Origin: Eutrophovita brisbanensis
GTDB taxonomy: Bacteria > Pseudomonadota > Gammaproteobacteria > Burkholderiales > Eutrophovitaceae
NCBI GenBank assembly: GCA_038147395.1
Contig: JAYQTM010000001.1
Coordinates: forward strand, 1,674,001-1,738,000
Length of the DNA stretch: 64,000 nucleotides
Direction: 5' to 3'
Under the pieces are notes generated by a model. It saw only the letters and a list, made by a program, of their open reading frames with translations, had not been told where the DNA came from and made no database searches. Positions 44,848 to 53,905 of this stretch are shown here, piece by piece. The translations under genes and the position numbers were made by a program. How positions within the stretch are numbered: the stretch's first letter is position 1; the number at the start of each line of letters is the position of its first letter.

Positions 44848-45837
44848 ATGAACTCCCAAAGTGCCAAAATCACAGACCTTTTTCCGGTTGACAAAAAAGA
44901 TTTTTCCGAGCCAGTCATCATCACGGGAGCAAGCGGGTGTATCGGCAGCTGGGTCTTACATCTATTAAGTACGGCGGGCGTGAAAATGATCGCCGTCGAT
45001 CTAATAAAAGACGAACGTCGACCAAGTTTGTTAATGTCAGCCGAAAAATTAAATGAGGTAACGTGGTTAGAGGGAGACATATCAAACCCCACAACGATTC
45101 TTGATGCGATTGACCGCTCTGGCGCGAGGTCGATCATACATCTGGCTGCCCTTCAAGTCCCATTTTGCAAATCAGATCCGATTCTAGGGGCACAGGTTAA
45201 CGTCGTAGGAACAGTCAATGTTTTAGAGGCAGCACGCAAGTTTGATATCAAACGTGTCGCGTTCGCAAGCTCGATCGCAGCTCATGGAGTATTTGATAAA
45301 AACACATTGCCAACGTTATACGGAGCTTACAAATTCTGTAACGAAGAGACTGCAAAGGTTTACATGAACGACTGGTCGGTTCCGAGTACATGTATGCGTC
45401 CAGGTGTCGTTTACGGTATCGGAAGAGATCAAGGAATGACCTCAAAAACAACCGTCGCGATCCTCGCAGCAGCGATGAAACAAAACTACACCGTCCCGTT
45501 TACTGGCCCCGTGTCATGGCTACACGCGGGCGAAGTCGCAAGCGCATTCATCAAATCGGTATCAGTAGATCGAAATGACTTCAGGGTCTTCGACATCAAT
45601 GGTTCAACTGCGACCGTCGAGGAGTCTATTGAGGTAATCAAACGCTTCGCACCAGACGCCGCGCTATCATCTGAAGGTAATCCACTCCCATTTCCGATGC
45701 AGCTGTCCGACGCGCCTATTAGGGAGTACCTTGGTGACTATGGGCACGTGCCACTTGATCTTGGGGTCTCGGCTACCTTAGAAGCATTTCAAGAGCTGCT
45801 TGCGAAAGGGAAAATCAATCAAGCTGCTCTAGAGTAA
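44848..45837 (+). CDS. NAD-dependent epimerase/dehydratase family protein (extended SDR)
   Basis: A 329-residue extended short-chain dehydrogenase. It has the cofactor motif ITGASGCIGSW near residue 28, a catalytic Ser in ASSIAAHG and the Tyr-Lys motif YGAYK. The active site implies oxidation/reduction or epimerisation of a nucleotide sugar or a related hydroxy compound. It begins five bases after the sulfurtransferase stop, so the two may share a transcript. It ends nine bases before the convergent soxZ. The substrate is not known. Confidence 0.82.
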   Translation: MNSQSAKITDLFPVDKKDFSEPVIITGASGCIGSWVLHLLSTAGVKMIAVDLIKDERRPSLLMSAEKLNEVTWLEGDISNPTTILDAIDRSGARSIIHLAALQVPFCKSDPILGAQVNVVGTVNVLEAARKFDIKRVAFASSIAAHGVFDKNTLPTLYGAYKFCNEETAKVYMNDWSVPSTCMRPGVVYGIGRDQGMTSKTTVAILAAAMKQNYTVPFTGPVSWLHAGEVASAFIKSVSVDRNDFRVFDINGSTATVEESIEVIKRFAPDAALSSEGNPLPFPMQLSDAPIREYLGDYGHVPLDLGVSATLEAFQELLAKGKINQAALE

Positions 45838-45845
45838 CGATCCAC

Positions 45846-46172
45846 TCAATCAGCCTGAGTGATCAACGAGGTTTTCGATCCGCTCTCACCTTTGTTGTCA
45901 AACCATGACACCGTGACCTCTTCACCAACGGCACCGCCTTTAAAGTAACAAAACAAAGAGGGATTTTTTGAAACAGCAGCGCCCCACTGGGCGGACAATA
46001 CCGTTTTGTCACCGTGCTTCACATCAATGTTTTGAATGAAGTGAGCAGGTATCAAGGAGCCATCCTTTTTACTCTTCCTTAGCCCCGTTTCCATATCGTG
46101 ACGCACCAGCACTCGGACTGTGGTTACACCTTCGGTGTCGAGAGCTGCGAAAACTTTCATTGGTCTAGCCAT
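45846..46172 (-). CDS. soxZ: thiosulfate oxidation carrier complex protein SoxZ
   Basis: A 108-residue immunoglobulin-like protein that forms the SoxYZ carrier. Recognisable parts are VRVLVRHDMETGLRKSKKDG, IPAHFIQNIDVKHGDKTVL and the final VSWFDNKGESG. It follows soxY by about 30 bases on the minus strand. SoxA, B, C, D and X are absent from the window, so the pair may serve another sulfur-handling reaction or other sox genes may lie elsewhere. Confidence 0.93.
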   Translation of the reverse strand: MARPMKVFAALDTEGVTTVRVLVRHDMETGLRKSKKDGSLIPAHFIQNIDVKHGDKTVLSAQWGAAVSKNPSLFCYFKGGAVGEEVTVSWFDNKGESGSKTSLITQAD

Positions 46173-46201
46173 ATCTAATCCTTATCATCGACCTACTCTC
46201 T

Positions 46202-46681
46202 CTAACCGCCACAGCCGCCTTTCGTGACTTTCACAATATGTTCGGCTCTATAAATGCCACTTTGCGTCCGCACAAGGGCGACAACGGGGGCGGTTTCTCT
46301 CATTTTTATCCTGGTACGGATAAACGGAACAGCGTCTGGATGCAAGTCATAAAATGCCGCAAGTGGTCGAGGATTTTTTTCGCATAATATTGCAATCGAA
46401 GAGACGATTTCTTCGCCATCTTCTACACGAACACCAATAGGGACAACCGCTCCGTTCTCAGCGATCGGAGGCGCAACGAACCGAATAATCCCAGCGCCAT
46501 CGCGCACACTCTCACCCGTTAACCGATTGATCGCCTCGTCGAGGGAATCCGCCTCAAAAGCCTCCGAATTCCAGTCACGCGCGCTTGCTTGGGGAAAGTT
46601 GACAAAGCCTGCAGCATGCAAAGCCCCTAGCGCACCCAAAATGGCAGACCGACGTATAAAGCTTCTTCTTGAACTATTCAT
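46202..46681 (-). CDS. soxY: thiosulfate oxidation carrier protein SoxY
   Basis: A 159-residue exported protein. The N-terminus is a twin-arginine signal (SSRRSFIRRSAILGALGAL). The C-terminus is the swinging arm KGGCGG, whose Cys carries the sulfur substrate. The middle is the SoxY beta-fold with VAPPIAENGAVVPIGV. SoxY with SoxZ holds thiosulfate-derived sulfur in the periplasm. It diverges from a thioredoxin-like gene that could keep the Cys reduced (inference). Confidence 0.93.
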   Translation of the reverse strand: MNSSRRSFIRRSAILGALGALHAAGFVNFPQASARDWNSEAFEADSLDEAINRLTGESVRDGAGIIRFVAPPIAENGAVVPIGVRVEDGEEIVSSIAILCEKNPRPLAAFYDLHPDAVPFIRTRIKMRETAPVVALVRTQSGIYRAEHIVKVTKGGCGG

Positions 46682-46759
46682 AACCTTCAGATATCAGAGG
46701 TAACACTCGCTATATGAGCGTTTGATTCAAACACACATTACACACAACACACAAACATT

Positions 46760-47257
46760 ATGACAAGTTTCCTCAGAACAATATCCCCACTCGTCCTTTT
46801 TTTCACGCTTACCTCCGGAGCCATCGCTGGAGTTGTAAACGTTGGTGACCCTGCCCCAAGCTTAAGGGGAGAACTTTTTTCCGGCAAAAACTTTGATCTT
46901 GCGGAGCATAGAGGACAAGTGGTCATGATTAACTTCTACTCGAGCTACTGCAAAAGCTGTGCTTACGAGATCGGAAATATAGAGAGTTACCGCGAGTCGG
47001 AAAGAGGGAAACAGCTCATTTTCATCGCAATTGGTGTTGACACGGAGTCCGACCGGCATCGCGTCTCAGGTATGCTGGGCGCTTACAATCTTGATGGCAT
47101 GATGATGCACGACATCGAAGAGTCCGGTTTTAATTCAAGCTACCGAACGCCGACGGTCTTCGTGATCGATAAGAGTGGGACAGTCCGATTGAAGCAACGC
47201 GGATCAAAAATGCTCTCGTGGTTTACAGACCACATTGATCCTCTAATCGACGAGTAA
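46760..47257 (+). CDS. TlpA-like thioredoxin-fold thiol-disulfide protein
   Basis: A 165-residue protein with a signal peptide (hydrophobic core ISPLVLFFTLTSGAIAG) and a peroxiredoxin/TlpA-like fold. Its redox motif is CKSC in SSYCKSCAYE near residue 72, and the cis-Pro loop is SYRTPTVFVID. It faces soxY across 78 bases and is probably a periplasmic reductant, plausibly serving SoxY or cytochrome maturation (inference). Confidence 0.85.
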   Translation: MTSFLRTISPLVLFFTLTSGAIAGVVNVGDPAPSLRGELFSGKNFDLAEHRGQVVMINFYSSYCKSCAYEIGNIESYRESERGKQLIFIAIGVDTESDRHRVSGMLGAYNLDGMMMHDIEESGFNSSYRTPTVFVIDKSGTVRLKQRGSKMLSWFTDHIDPLIDE

Positions 47258-47266
47258 AAACTTTAC

Positions 47267-47731
47267 TCACAGCACCAACTCGAGTGCGATATTCCCGCGC
47301 TCGTATACATCACTCTCAAGAGGGACCTCAACAAAGCCCACAGACGCGTACAGCGCCAGAGCCGTTTTAAGTCGCGTACTGGATATGATCTCCAAACGCT
47401 CAGCTCCGAGCGACTGAGCCACCTCGATCGCGCGATCCAATAAAACTCTACCAATCCCTAAACCTTGTAATGCCGGTCGAACTGCCATTTTTGAAATTTC
47501 AAAAACAGTTTCAGTGTGTTTAAAAATGCCGCAGCAACCAACGACCAAATCATCTTGCACCGCAAACACTATTTGGCCACCGCTATCTATGAAATGCTCC
47601 TGAGGGTTCGACAGCAACAATTCATCGAGCGGCTCAACGACAAAGTAGCGCTCGATCCAATCGAGATTAAGCTCCTTGAACGCAGCTGCATACTCCGAAG
47701 AAAACAGTTCGACGGTGAACCTTTCAGTCAT
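47267..47731 (-). CDS. GNAT family N-acetyltransferase
   Basis: A 154-residue acetyltransferase. The acetyl-CoA-binding segment is VRPALQGLGIGRVLLDRAIE (Q/RxxGxG/A), preceded by FEISKMAV on strand 4 and followed by LYASVGFVEV. The substrate cannot be inferred. It is convergent with the thioredoxin-like gene, with a nine-base gap. Confidence 0.85.
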   Translation of the reverse strand: MTERFTVELFSSEYAAAFKELNLDWIERYFVVEPLDELLLSNPQEHFIDSGGQIVFAVQDDLVVGCCGIFKHTETVFEISKMAVRPALQGLGIGRVLLDRAIEVAQSLGAERLEIISSTRLKTALALYASVGFVEVPLESDVYERGNIALELVL

Positions 47732-47843
47732 AAATCATCCAAAGAGACCAATTCAGCAAAGCGAAACGCGACGTCCATAAAATCTGTTAACTTTATCGAC
47801 AAATCTAATTATCTGCACCATCAGTTAGCGATACCTACTCACA

Positions 47844-49022
47844 ATGAGAACACAAGTTGCGATCATCGGCTCCGGGCCATCGGGCTTACTACTGGGCCAA
47901 TTACTTCATTTAGCGGGGATTGACACAATCATCGTCGAGCAGAAGGATAAAGATTACATACTGGGGCGAATAAGAGCGGGAGTCCTTGAAGAGGGAACTG
48001 TTTCCCTTTTAGATCGAGCGAAGGTAAGCGACCGTTTACACCGTGAGGGCTTGATTCATGATGGTTTTGATGTTGCCTTCTCCGGGACGAAACACAGACT
48101 AGATCTCAAAAAATACGCCTCAGGAAAAAAAGTTGTCGTGTATGGACAAACCGAAGTCACACGAGATCTCATGGATGCACGCGAAAAGAGCAACGCGAAA
48201 ACGATTTACTCTGCCTCCAACGTTCAAATACATGACTTCGATTCCGACAAACCGAGGGTCACTTATGAGATCGAAGGTAGGTCACTTGAAATTGAGTGCG
48301 ATTTCATCGCGGGCTGCGACGGTTATCACGGAGTCACGAGAAAGAGCGTGCCATCCTCAGCGATCAACACCTACGAAAAAGTTTATCCGTTTGGATGGAT
48401 AGGCGTGCTCTCAGATACCGTTCCCGTATCTGATGAGCTGATATACGCCAACCACCCAAAAGGGTTCGCTCTTTGCAGTATGCGCTCTCCGACGAGGAGC
48501 CGTTGTTACGTTCAATGTAGCTTGAATGACGCAGTTGAAGATTGGTCGGATGAGCGTTTCTGGAACGAATTGAAGTCTAGGCTGGACCCTGAAAGCGCCG
48601 CAAAATTACAAACAGGGCCATCGATTGAAAAAGGGATCGCTCCACTGAGGAGCTTTGTGGCAGAGCCAATGAAATTTGGAAATTTGTTTCTTGCAGGAGA
48701 TGCCGCTCACATTGTGCCTCCAGCTGGAGCAAAGGGTCTCAATTTAGCCGCAAGCGACATATATTACTTATCAGAGACTCTGACTGAACACTATTCGTCT
48801 CAGCGTAAAGACGCGAGTATTCTGACGCAATATTCCACTCGAGCACTCGCAAGAGTCTGGAAAACTGAGCGGTTTTCTTGGTGGATGACCACCTTACTCC
48901 ACTATCTTCCAGAGAATGGAGACCTTGGTGTCAAGCTGCAACAAGCCGAACTCGAGTACGTGTTTCAATCAGACGCAGCTCAAACGGTTTGGGCTGAAAA
49001 CTACGTAGGACTACCTCTTTGA
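47844..49022 (+). CDS. pobA: 4-hydroxybenzoate 3-monooxygenase
   Basis: A 392-residue flavoprotein that hydroxylates 4-hydroxybenzoate to protocatechuate with NADPH and oxygen. The FAD motif GSGPSG is near residue 11, RIRAGVLEEGT is characteristic of PobA, and GDAAHIVPPAGAKGLNLA closes the FAD site. The length matches the family. No PobR regulator and no pca ring-cleavage genes are in the window, so protocatechuate must be used elsewhere. An SDR gene follows convergently. Confidence 0.93.
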   Translation: MRTQVAIIGSGPSGLLLGQLLHLAGIDTIIVEQKDKDYILGRIRAGVLEEGTVSLLDRAKVSDRLHREGLIHDGFDVAFSGTKHRLDLKKYASGKKVVVYGQTEVTRDLMDAREKSNAKTIYSASNVQIHDFDSDKPRVTYEIEGRSLEIECDFIAGCDGYHGVTRKSVPSSAINTYEKVYPFGWIGVLSDTVPVSDELIYANHPKGFALCSMRSPTRSRCYVQCSLNDAVEDWSDERFWNELKSRLDPESAAKLQTGPSIEKGIAPLRSFVAEPMKFGNLFLAGDAAHIVPPAGAKGLNLAASDIYYLSETLTEHYSSQRKDASILTQYSTRALARVWKTERFSWWMTTLLHYLPENGDLGVKLQQAELEYVFQSDAAQTVWAENYVGLPL

Positions 49023-49030
49023 GAGAGCTC

Positions 49031-49807
49031 TCATTTTAAGCTCTGCAAATCGCCATCAACGCTCAACGCTTGACCTGAAATTGTTCTCCCTAAGGGAGAG
49101 GCAATAAACGCAATAAGGTCAGCTAACTGTTGCGGGTCGATCAATTCTCTAATAGACGCCATCGAAAGCCACGAGGATGTGAACTCTTCTTCCGTTTGCC
49201 CAGCAATTGCTGCCTTTTCTCGGATCACAGACTGAATCCGTTCGCCATCCACAGGCCCGGGCAGTATCGCGTTACATCGAATACCAAATTGCCCCAACTC
49301 CATCGCCAGCGATTTAGTGAACCCAACGACCCCCCATTTTGCCGCGGAGTAAGGTGCGCGATTAGGGAAGCCAAATCGTCCTGCCGCTGAAGACAAGTTA
49401 ATGATGGATGGATTCTTGGACTGCTTTAGATGCTCAACAACAAGTCTTGCGCAGTTGAACTGCCCTGTAAGACACACCTGAATACACCGATCCCAATCAA
49501 TTGGGTCGATCTCATGAAAGGCACCAGTCGGCCCAGCGATACCCGCATTATTCACCAAACAATCAAGGCCTCCCAAGCCATTGACCGCTTCATGAATCAT
49601 GTTTGACACCGCGTTTCGGTCCGAGACGTCACAGACCCCTGTCGCCAAATCCGGATATTGTTGTTTTGCACTCGTTAATGCGCTCTGATCGATATCACAA
49701 ACATAGACCGAAGCCCCCTCCGCTAAAAATCTTTCCGTTATCTTGAGGCCAATCCCACCTGCGCCAGCAGTCACAATAACTCTCGCACCTTTTAACCTTA
49801 AATCCAT
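49031..49807 (-). CDS. SDR family oxidoreductase
   Basis: About 258 residues. ATG 49807 is preceded by GGGAGG at ideal spacing, and an in-frame start eight codons earlier would place this site inside the gene. It has cofactor motif AGAGGIG, NNAG, a catalytic Ser in NLSSAAG and YSAAK, all intact. Asp38 after the second strand (CDID) suggests NAD preference. The gene diverges from the MFS gene at 49972 and lies beside pobA. The substrate is unknown. Confidence 0.85.
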   Translation of the reverse strand: MDLRLKGARVIVTAGAGGIGLKITERFLAEGASVYVCDIDQSALTSAKQQYPDLATGVCDVSDRNAVSNMIHEAVNGLGGLDCLVNNAGIAGPTGAFHEIDPIDWDRCIQVCLTGQFNCARLVVEHLKQSKNPSIINLSSAAGRFGFPNRAPYSAAKWGVVGFTKSLAMELGQFGIRCNAILPGPVDGERIQSVIREKAAIAGQTEEEFTSSWLSMASIRELIDPQQLADLIAFIASPLGRTISGQALSVDGDLQSLK

Positions 49808-49971
49808 TGAGCCTCCCAACTTTTTAACCATGACTTATCCAGTAAACGAGTGTATCCGAATTTGAGCCAAATCAAATTCAAGAAGAACATGATGCGTTTG
49901 GACCACCAATATAAAAAGCATGTCAAAATACGCCACCGCCACTAACGTCATCTTGTTGAAGCCAGTTCCCG

Positions 49972-51180
49972 ATGAGCGCATCAGATTTAAAAAAAGACGT
50001 GTTCACGATTGGGCTCGTAAGCCTAGGACACGGAACGTCACACTTCTTCCATCTGATATTGCCGCCTCTATTCCCATGGATCAAAGCAGAGTTCGCGCTC
50101 ACAAATGCAGAGGTTGGGATGCTTCTGACGATCTTCTTCCTGATTTCAGGTGTAGGACAAACTCTTGCCGGCTTTATCGTCGATAAGTTCGGCGCACTTC
50201 CAGCTTTAGTGATTGGGCTGGCGCTATCTGGTCTCGCGTCTCTAGGTTTTGCCATTAGCCAAAACTATTTATCGCTCATTTTTTTTGCTGGAATCGCCGG
50301 TCTCGGCAACTGCGTTTTTCACCCAGCAGATTACACCCTGCTCAATAACAGGGTATCCCTTAAAAGATTAGGCCACGCATTTAGTGCTCATGGGATATCA
50401 GGTGCGCTGGGATGGGCATTAGCACCCGTTTTCTTAGTGGGTCTAACACATCTTTTTGATTGGCGAACTGCCGTAGCGGCCTCATCATGTGTTGCGTTTG
50501 TCGTTCTCGTTATCTTGTATTCAAGCAAAGCCCTGTTGGGCGGGACGAGAGGTGCAGTTAAAACTGATGCAGGCAGGCCAAAAAAACTGGGGAATTTTGC
50601 TTTTCTTCGTTTGAAATCTGTTTGGTTGTGCTTTTTGTTTTTCATGATTTCTGCACTCGCCTTTGGTGGAATTCAAAGCTTCGCACCGACCGCGATCAGT
50701 GAAATTTACGCCATTCCCTACTCGATAGCGATTCTAGGAATCACGACCTACATGCTTGCCAATGCTGGGGGACTCATAGCCGGCGGCTTTGCCGCAAGTA
50801 TGACCAATCACCACGGCCGAGTGATAGGAGCTTCTCTTATGATCGCAGGAATGACCTCAATCTTTACTGCATTCGGTTTGCTTGGCAGCTGGTCAGTCTT
50901 CCCCCTCTTAGCCATTATTGGCTTCGGCGCAGGAGTTGCCGGACCATCGAGAGACTTATTGGTGCGGGCCGCCTCACCACAAGGAGCAACCGGTCGAGTT
51001 TATGGCGTTGTCTACTCGGGCTTAGATATCGGGATCGCGTTGGCACCACTTATTTTTGGCCTCTTAATGGATCTCCATTTATCTATCTGGATATTTGTTT
51101 TGATAGGTTGCTTTCAAATTGGTGCGATATTAGCGGCGACCGGGGTAAACAGCGCGAAAACCGAGACTGCATCAACATAG
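49972..51180 (+). CDS. major facilitator superfamily transporter
   Basis: A 402-residue protein with about twelve hydrophobic segments. The loop between helices 2 and 3 (VDKFGALPALVIG) matches the MFS A-motif region, and a central hydrophilic loop lies near residue 190. Such proteins exchange small organic molecules or drugs across the inner membrane with protons. It diverges from an SDR and lies two genes after pobA, so an aromatic or carboxylic acid is possible but unproven. A small membrane-protein gene follows after six bases. Confidence 0.85.
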   Translation: MSASDLKKDVFTIGLVSLGHGTSHFFHLILPPLFPWIKAEFALTNAEVGMLLTIFFLISGVGQTLAGFIVDKFGALPALVIGLALSGLASLGFAISQNYLSLIFFAGIAGLGNCVFHPADYTLLNNRVSLKRLGHAFSAHGISGALGWALAPVFLVGLTHLFDWRTAVAASSCVAFVVLVILYSSKALLGGTRGAVKTDAGRPKKLGNFAFLRLKSVWLCFLFFMISALAFGGIQSFAPTAISEIYAIPYSIAILGITTYMLANAGGLIAGGFAASMTNHHGRVIGASLMIAGMTSIFTAFGLLGSWSVFPLLAIIGFGAGVAGPSRDLLVRAASPQGATGRVYGVVYSGLDIGIALAPLIFGLLMDLHLSIWIFVLIGCFQIGAILAATGVNSAKTETAST

Positions 51181-51186
51181 TTTTTT

Positions 51187-51750
51187 GTGGATAAAAAACT
51201 AATCCTCATATTTTTCATTGGACTGCTGACAGGTCCTCTATATCAGGCGTATTGTATTTTTCTCTCGGGTGAGACGATCGATACATTTACTCTCAAGGAA
51301 ACAAGAGCTCGTTGGCAACTTGATGATGGAAGCATTTTCAGAATTACCCAAGGAGTGAGTTACCAACCACAACTCCTAACGCTCACACCACAGCAAAGCC
51401 CAGTTACGATCAACATCACCTGCTCAGAAAGATCTTGTCCGAAGACTCAAAACTTGCATGCCATTTTCTCTGACGGAGAAATCGCGTTAGCAAGTTCGCG
51501 TATCCAACTCGACGGTCAGATAATCGGATTACGACGAAGTACAGTAGGTCCAATTAACATCCCTTATCCGGGTCATTTCCAATTTGTTTTAGAAACCAAA
51601 TCGCCGTCATCTCTATCATCATGGGACGTCAGGATCAAAATAAACGTGACCGCTCCAAACCAGCTCGTCTTGTGGGTTGGATACATCCTGTTGTGTGCTT
51701 CACCCGTTCTGCAACTAAAACGCGCAAGGTACCGAAAATTCGGAAGTTAG
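51187..51750 (+). CDS. hypothetical membrane-anchored protein
   Basis: A 187-residue protein not assigned to a family. It starts with GTG. A hydrophobic N-terminal segment (residues 4-25) and another near the C-terminus (158-175, then a basic tail) flank a beta-rich domain of about 130 residues with a Cys pair (ITCSERSC) that may be extracytoplasmic. It lies six bases after the MFS gene and could be its accessory protein. No function is proposed. Confidence 0.6.
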   Translation: MDKKLILIFFIGLLTGPLYQAYCIFLSGETIDTFTLKETRARWQLDDGSIFRITQGVSYQPQLLTLTPQQSPVTINITCSERSCPKTQNLHAIFSDGEIALASSRIQLDGQIIGLRRSTVGPINIPYPGHFQFVLETKSPSSLSSWDVRIKINVTAPNQLVLWVGYILLCASPVLQLKRARYRKFGS

Positions 51751-51884
51751 CAATGGTTCGATAGGGTTAAAATCAACGAAGTTTGAGCGTCGAGAAAAAT
51801 AAGTGGGCCAGTGAGGTGGGCTGCTATATTGATGCCACAGATCACGTCACACAATTTAATTAGATTTTTAAAGAAAAATAGATT

Positions 51885-53018
51885 ATGAAAATCACCGACA
51901 TCGAGGTCCACATACTTCAAGCACCAGATACTGGGAGACCTCATTGGGTCAGCCACTTCATCGTTCCTCGCGCAAACGAGATACTTGTAAAGATCAAAAC
52001 CAGTGAAGGTGTCGAAGGATTCGGTATCGCGACGAGTTACACACCCATTGAAGCTGCAGTCCACTGTTTCAATACAGGGATCGCCGAACAAATCATCGGC
52101 GAGGATCCACTGGCGACGGAAAAACTATTCCAAAAACTGTTCGCACATACATTCTCAAGGTTTGGGCACGAGAAGGGTTGGGGTAAAGAAGCCTTGATGA
52201 GAATCGGAGCTGCCGTAGACATTGCTTGTTGGGACGTCATCGGAAAAGTTGCGAACTTACCTCTTTACAAGATATTTGGAGGATTTCGAGACGAAGTTCC
52301 TTGCTACGTGACTTGCGCTTACTACCGAGACGGAAAAGATCTTGTTGAGCTTCGCGATGAAATTCAAATGCTAGTCGATCAAGGACACAAGGGCTTTAAA
52401 GCAAAAGTCGGAGGAGTGTCACTTGCTGAGGATATCGATCGAGTTGCCACCGTAAGAGACATCATCGGGGATGAGGCCGACCTGATGATTGATGTAAACC
52501 GTGGATGGGACTTAGCAACCGCCATCGAGGGTGCGAAGTTACTCGAGGCATTCAAACCTCGGTGGCTCGAAGAACCAGTAAGGTGGGCGGATGACCGTCG
52601 AGAGCTCAAACTGCTGTCACACAAAACATCAATTCCCTTATCAGCCGGTGAAAGCGAACTCACCAGTTGGGGGTGTCGCTCACTCATTGATGAACAATCT
52701 ATCGACATTCTCCAATTTGATTGCACCATGACGGGAGGATTCACTGAAGGTCGAAAGCTGGCTGCGCTTTGTGAGCTAAACCACGTTCAAGTAGCGCCAC
52801 ACCATGATTGTTTCATACATGCACACATTGTCGCCGGCAGTCCCGCTGGATGTATTGTTGAGTCATTCACAGATCCAGAGAGAGATCCGCTGCAAGCCGA
52901 ACTCTACGAAAATCCACCAGCCATTCAAAATGGGATACTCACCCTGAACCAAGAACCTGGACTTGGTTTGACCCTTTCGAACGCTGCAGTCAATAAATTT
53001 GGCACTCGAATACTTTAA
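51885..53018 (+). CDS. mandelate racemase/muconate lactonizing enzyme family (enolase superfamily)
   Basis: A 377-residue protein. The N-terminal capping domain is followed by a TIM barrel with catalytic Lys pair in FKAKVGG (near residue 170), metal ligands Asp in MIDVNRGW, Glu in LEEPVRW and Glu in SAGESE, and the His of APHHDCF. This pattern matches the MR subgroup, which dehydrates acid sugars or racemises hydroxy-acids. It stands alone on the plus strand with an AT-rich upstream region. It is convergent with the minus-strand CoA and TPP genes and may provide a 2-oxoacid for them (inference). Confidence 0.87.
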   Translation: MKITDIEVHILQAPDTGRPHWVSHFIVPRANEILVKIKTSEGVEGFGIATSYTPIEAAVHCFNTGIAEQIIGEDPLATEKLFQKLFAHTFSRFGHEKGWGKEALMRIGAAVDIACWDVIGKVANLPLYKIFGGFRDEVPCYVTCAYYRDGKDLVELRDEIQMLVDQGHKGFKAKVGGVSLAEDIDRVATVRDIIGDEADLMIDVNRGWDLATAIEGAKLLEAFKPRWLEEPVRWADDRRELKLLSHKTSIPLSAGESELTSWGCRSLIDEQSIDILQFDCTMTGGFTEGRKLAALCELNHVQVAPHHDCFIHAHIVAGSPAGCIVESFTDPERDPLQAELYENPPAIQNGILTLNQEPGLGLTLSNAAVNKFGTRIL

Positions 53019-53040
53019 TCCGTTTCAGCCATGACGAAGT

Positions 53041-53075
53041 TGGGTCTTAAATATTTTTGTATATTTTGACCCAAT
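53041..53075. terminator. convergent intergenic hairpin (possible terminator)
   Basis: Inverted arms TTGGGTC (53041-53047) and GACCCAA (53069-53075) enclose AT-rich sequence with a second inverted pair (AAATAT / ATATTT). It lies between the convergent enolase-family gene and SDR gene. There is no clear T-run, so the call is tentative. Confidence 0.35.
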
Positions 53076-53084
53076 CAATTGGGA

Positions 53085-53867
53085 TCAGAATGCCCCACCT
53101 CGGGCGTTGTGTCCTCCATCCACGTTCACAACGATACCGCTCAAATAAGATGCTCTAGCTGATGCAAGAAATACCACGACGTCAGCGACTTCATCTACGG
53201 TGGCTGCGCGTTCGTAAGGCAGCCCCTTGAGCAAGTCGCGCCAAGAACTCTCGTCTCCCATTTCTAATTGTGCTTTAGTCTTCATCAAACCGACAAGGCG
53301 TTCCGTCTCCACTGCTCCCGGGCTCACTGCTAAGCACCTGATGCCGTCTTTAAAGCTGTTACTTCCGAGCGTGCGACTGAATGCATTAAGTGATGCATTA
53401 GCCGAGGAACCCGCAATGTAATTTGTGTCCAGTCGATCCGCAGCCAGTCCAGTGATATTGATGATCACACCAGATTTTTTTTGCGCCATTCGCGCATATA
53501 TTGCACGGCTCAGGTTGATATAACCAAAAACTTTCAAATCCCACGCCGTTCGCCATCGATCTTCATCAATCGTTTGCAAATCTCCACCAGGAATCGCACC
53601 CGCGTTATTGATCAAGATATCGGTCTCGCTAAAATCAGAGAGTAGTATCTCTATATTTTTTGAATCCGATAGGTCTAGCGCACTGCAACTCACACTCCCA
53701 GCCCCGAGTGCGGATAACTCCTCCACCGCGTTGGACAGCTTGTCGGCAGATCGCGCCACGAGGTGTACGGAACAACCCTCCTCGACTAGCGTTTTAGCTA
53801 CAGCAAATCCGATACCCTTCGATGCACCTGTAATAATCGCTCGCTTACCTTTTAATTCCAACTCCAT
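53085..53867 (-). CDS. SDR family oxidoreductase lacking the catalytic Lys
   Basis: A 260-residue SDR with cofactor motif GASKGIG, NNAG, a Thr in ITGLAAD where the catalytic Ser is usual, and NYIAGSSAN where YxxxK is expected, so the Tyr is present but the Lys is Ser. A related SDR subgroup with NYIAGS is common in proteobacterial CoA pathways. It is the last gene of the minus-strand cluster after the acyl-CoA dehydrogenase. Its activity is uncertain. Confidence 0.8.
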   Translation of the reverse strand: MELELKGKRAIITGASKGIGFAVAKTLVEEGCSVHLVARSADKLSNAVEELSALGAGSVSCSALDLSDSKNIEILLSDFSETDILINNAGAIPGGDLQTIDEDRWRTAWDLKVFGYINLSRAIYARMAQKKSGVIINITGLAADRLDTNYIAGSSANASLNAFSRTLGSNSFKDGIRCLAVSPGAVETERLVGLMKTKAQLEMGDESSWRDLLKGLPYERAATVDEVADVVVFLASARASYLSGIVVNVDGGHNARGGAF

Positions 53868-53905
53868 GGATAAAAACTCCTGAACTATTATCTGCGTTGA
53901 ATCAA

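Noticed and set aside
49023..49032. Palindrome GAGAGCTCTC between pobA and the SDR as a terminator
   Set aside because: No loop and only a weak T-run follow; it could be chance.
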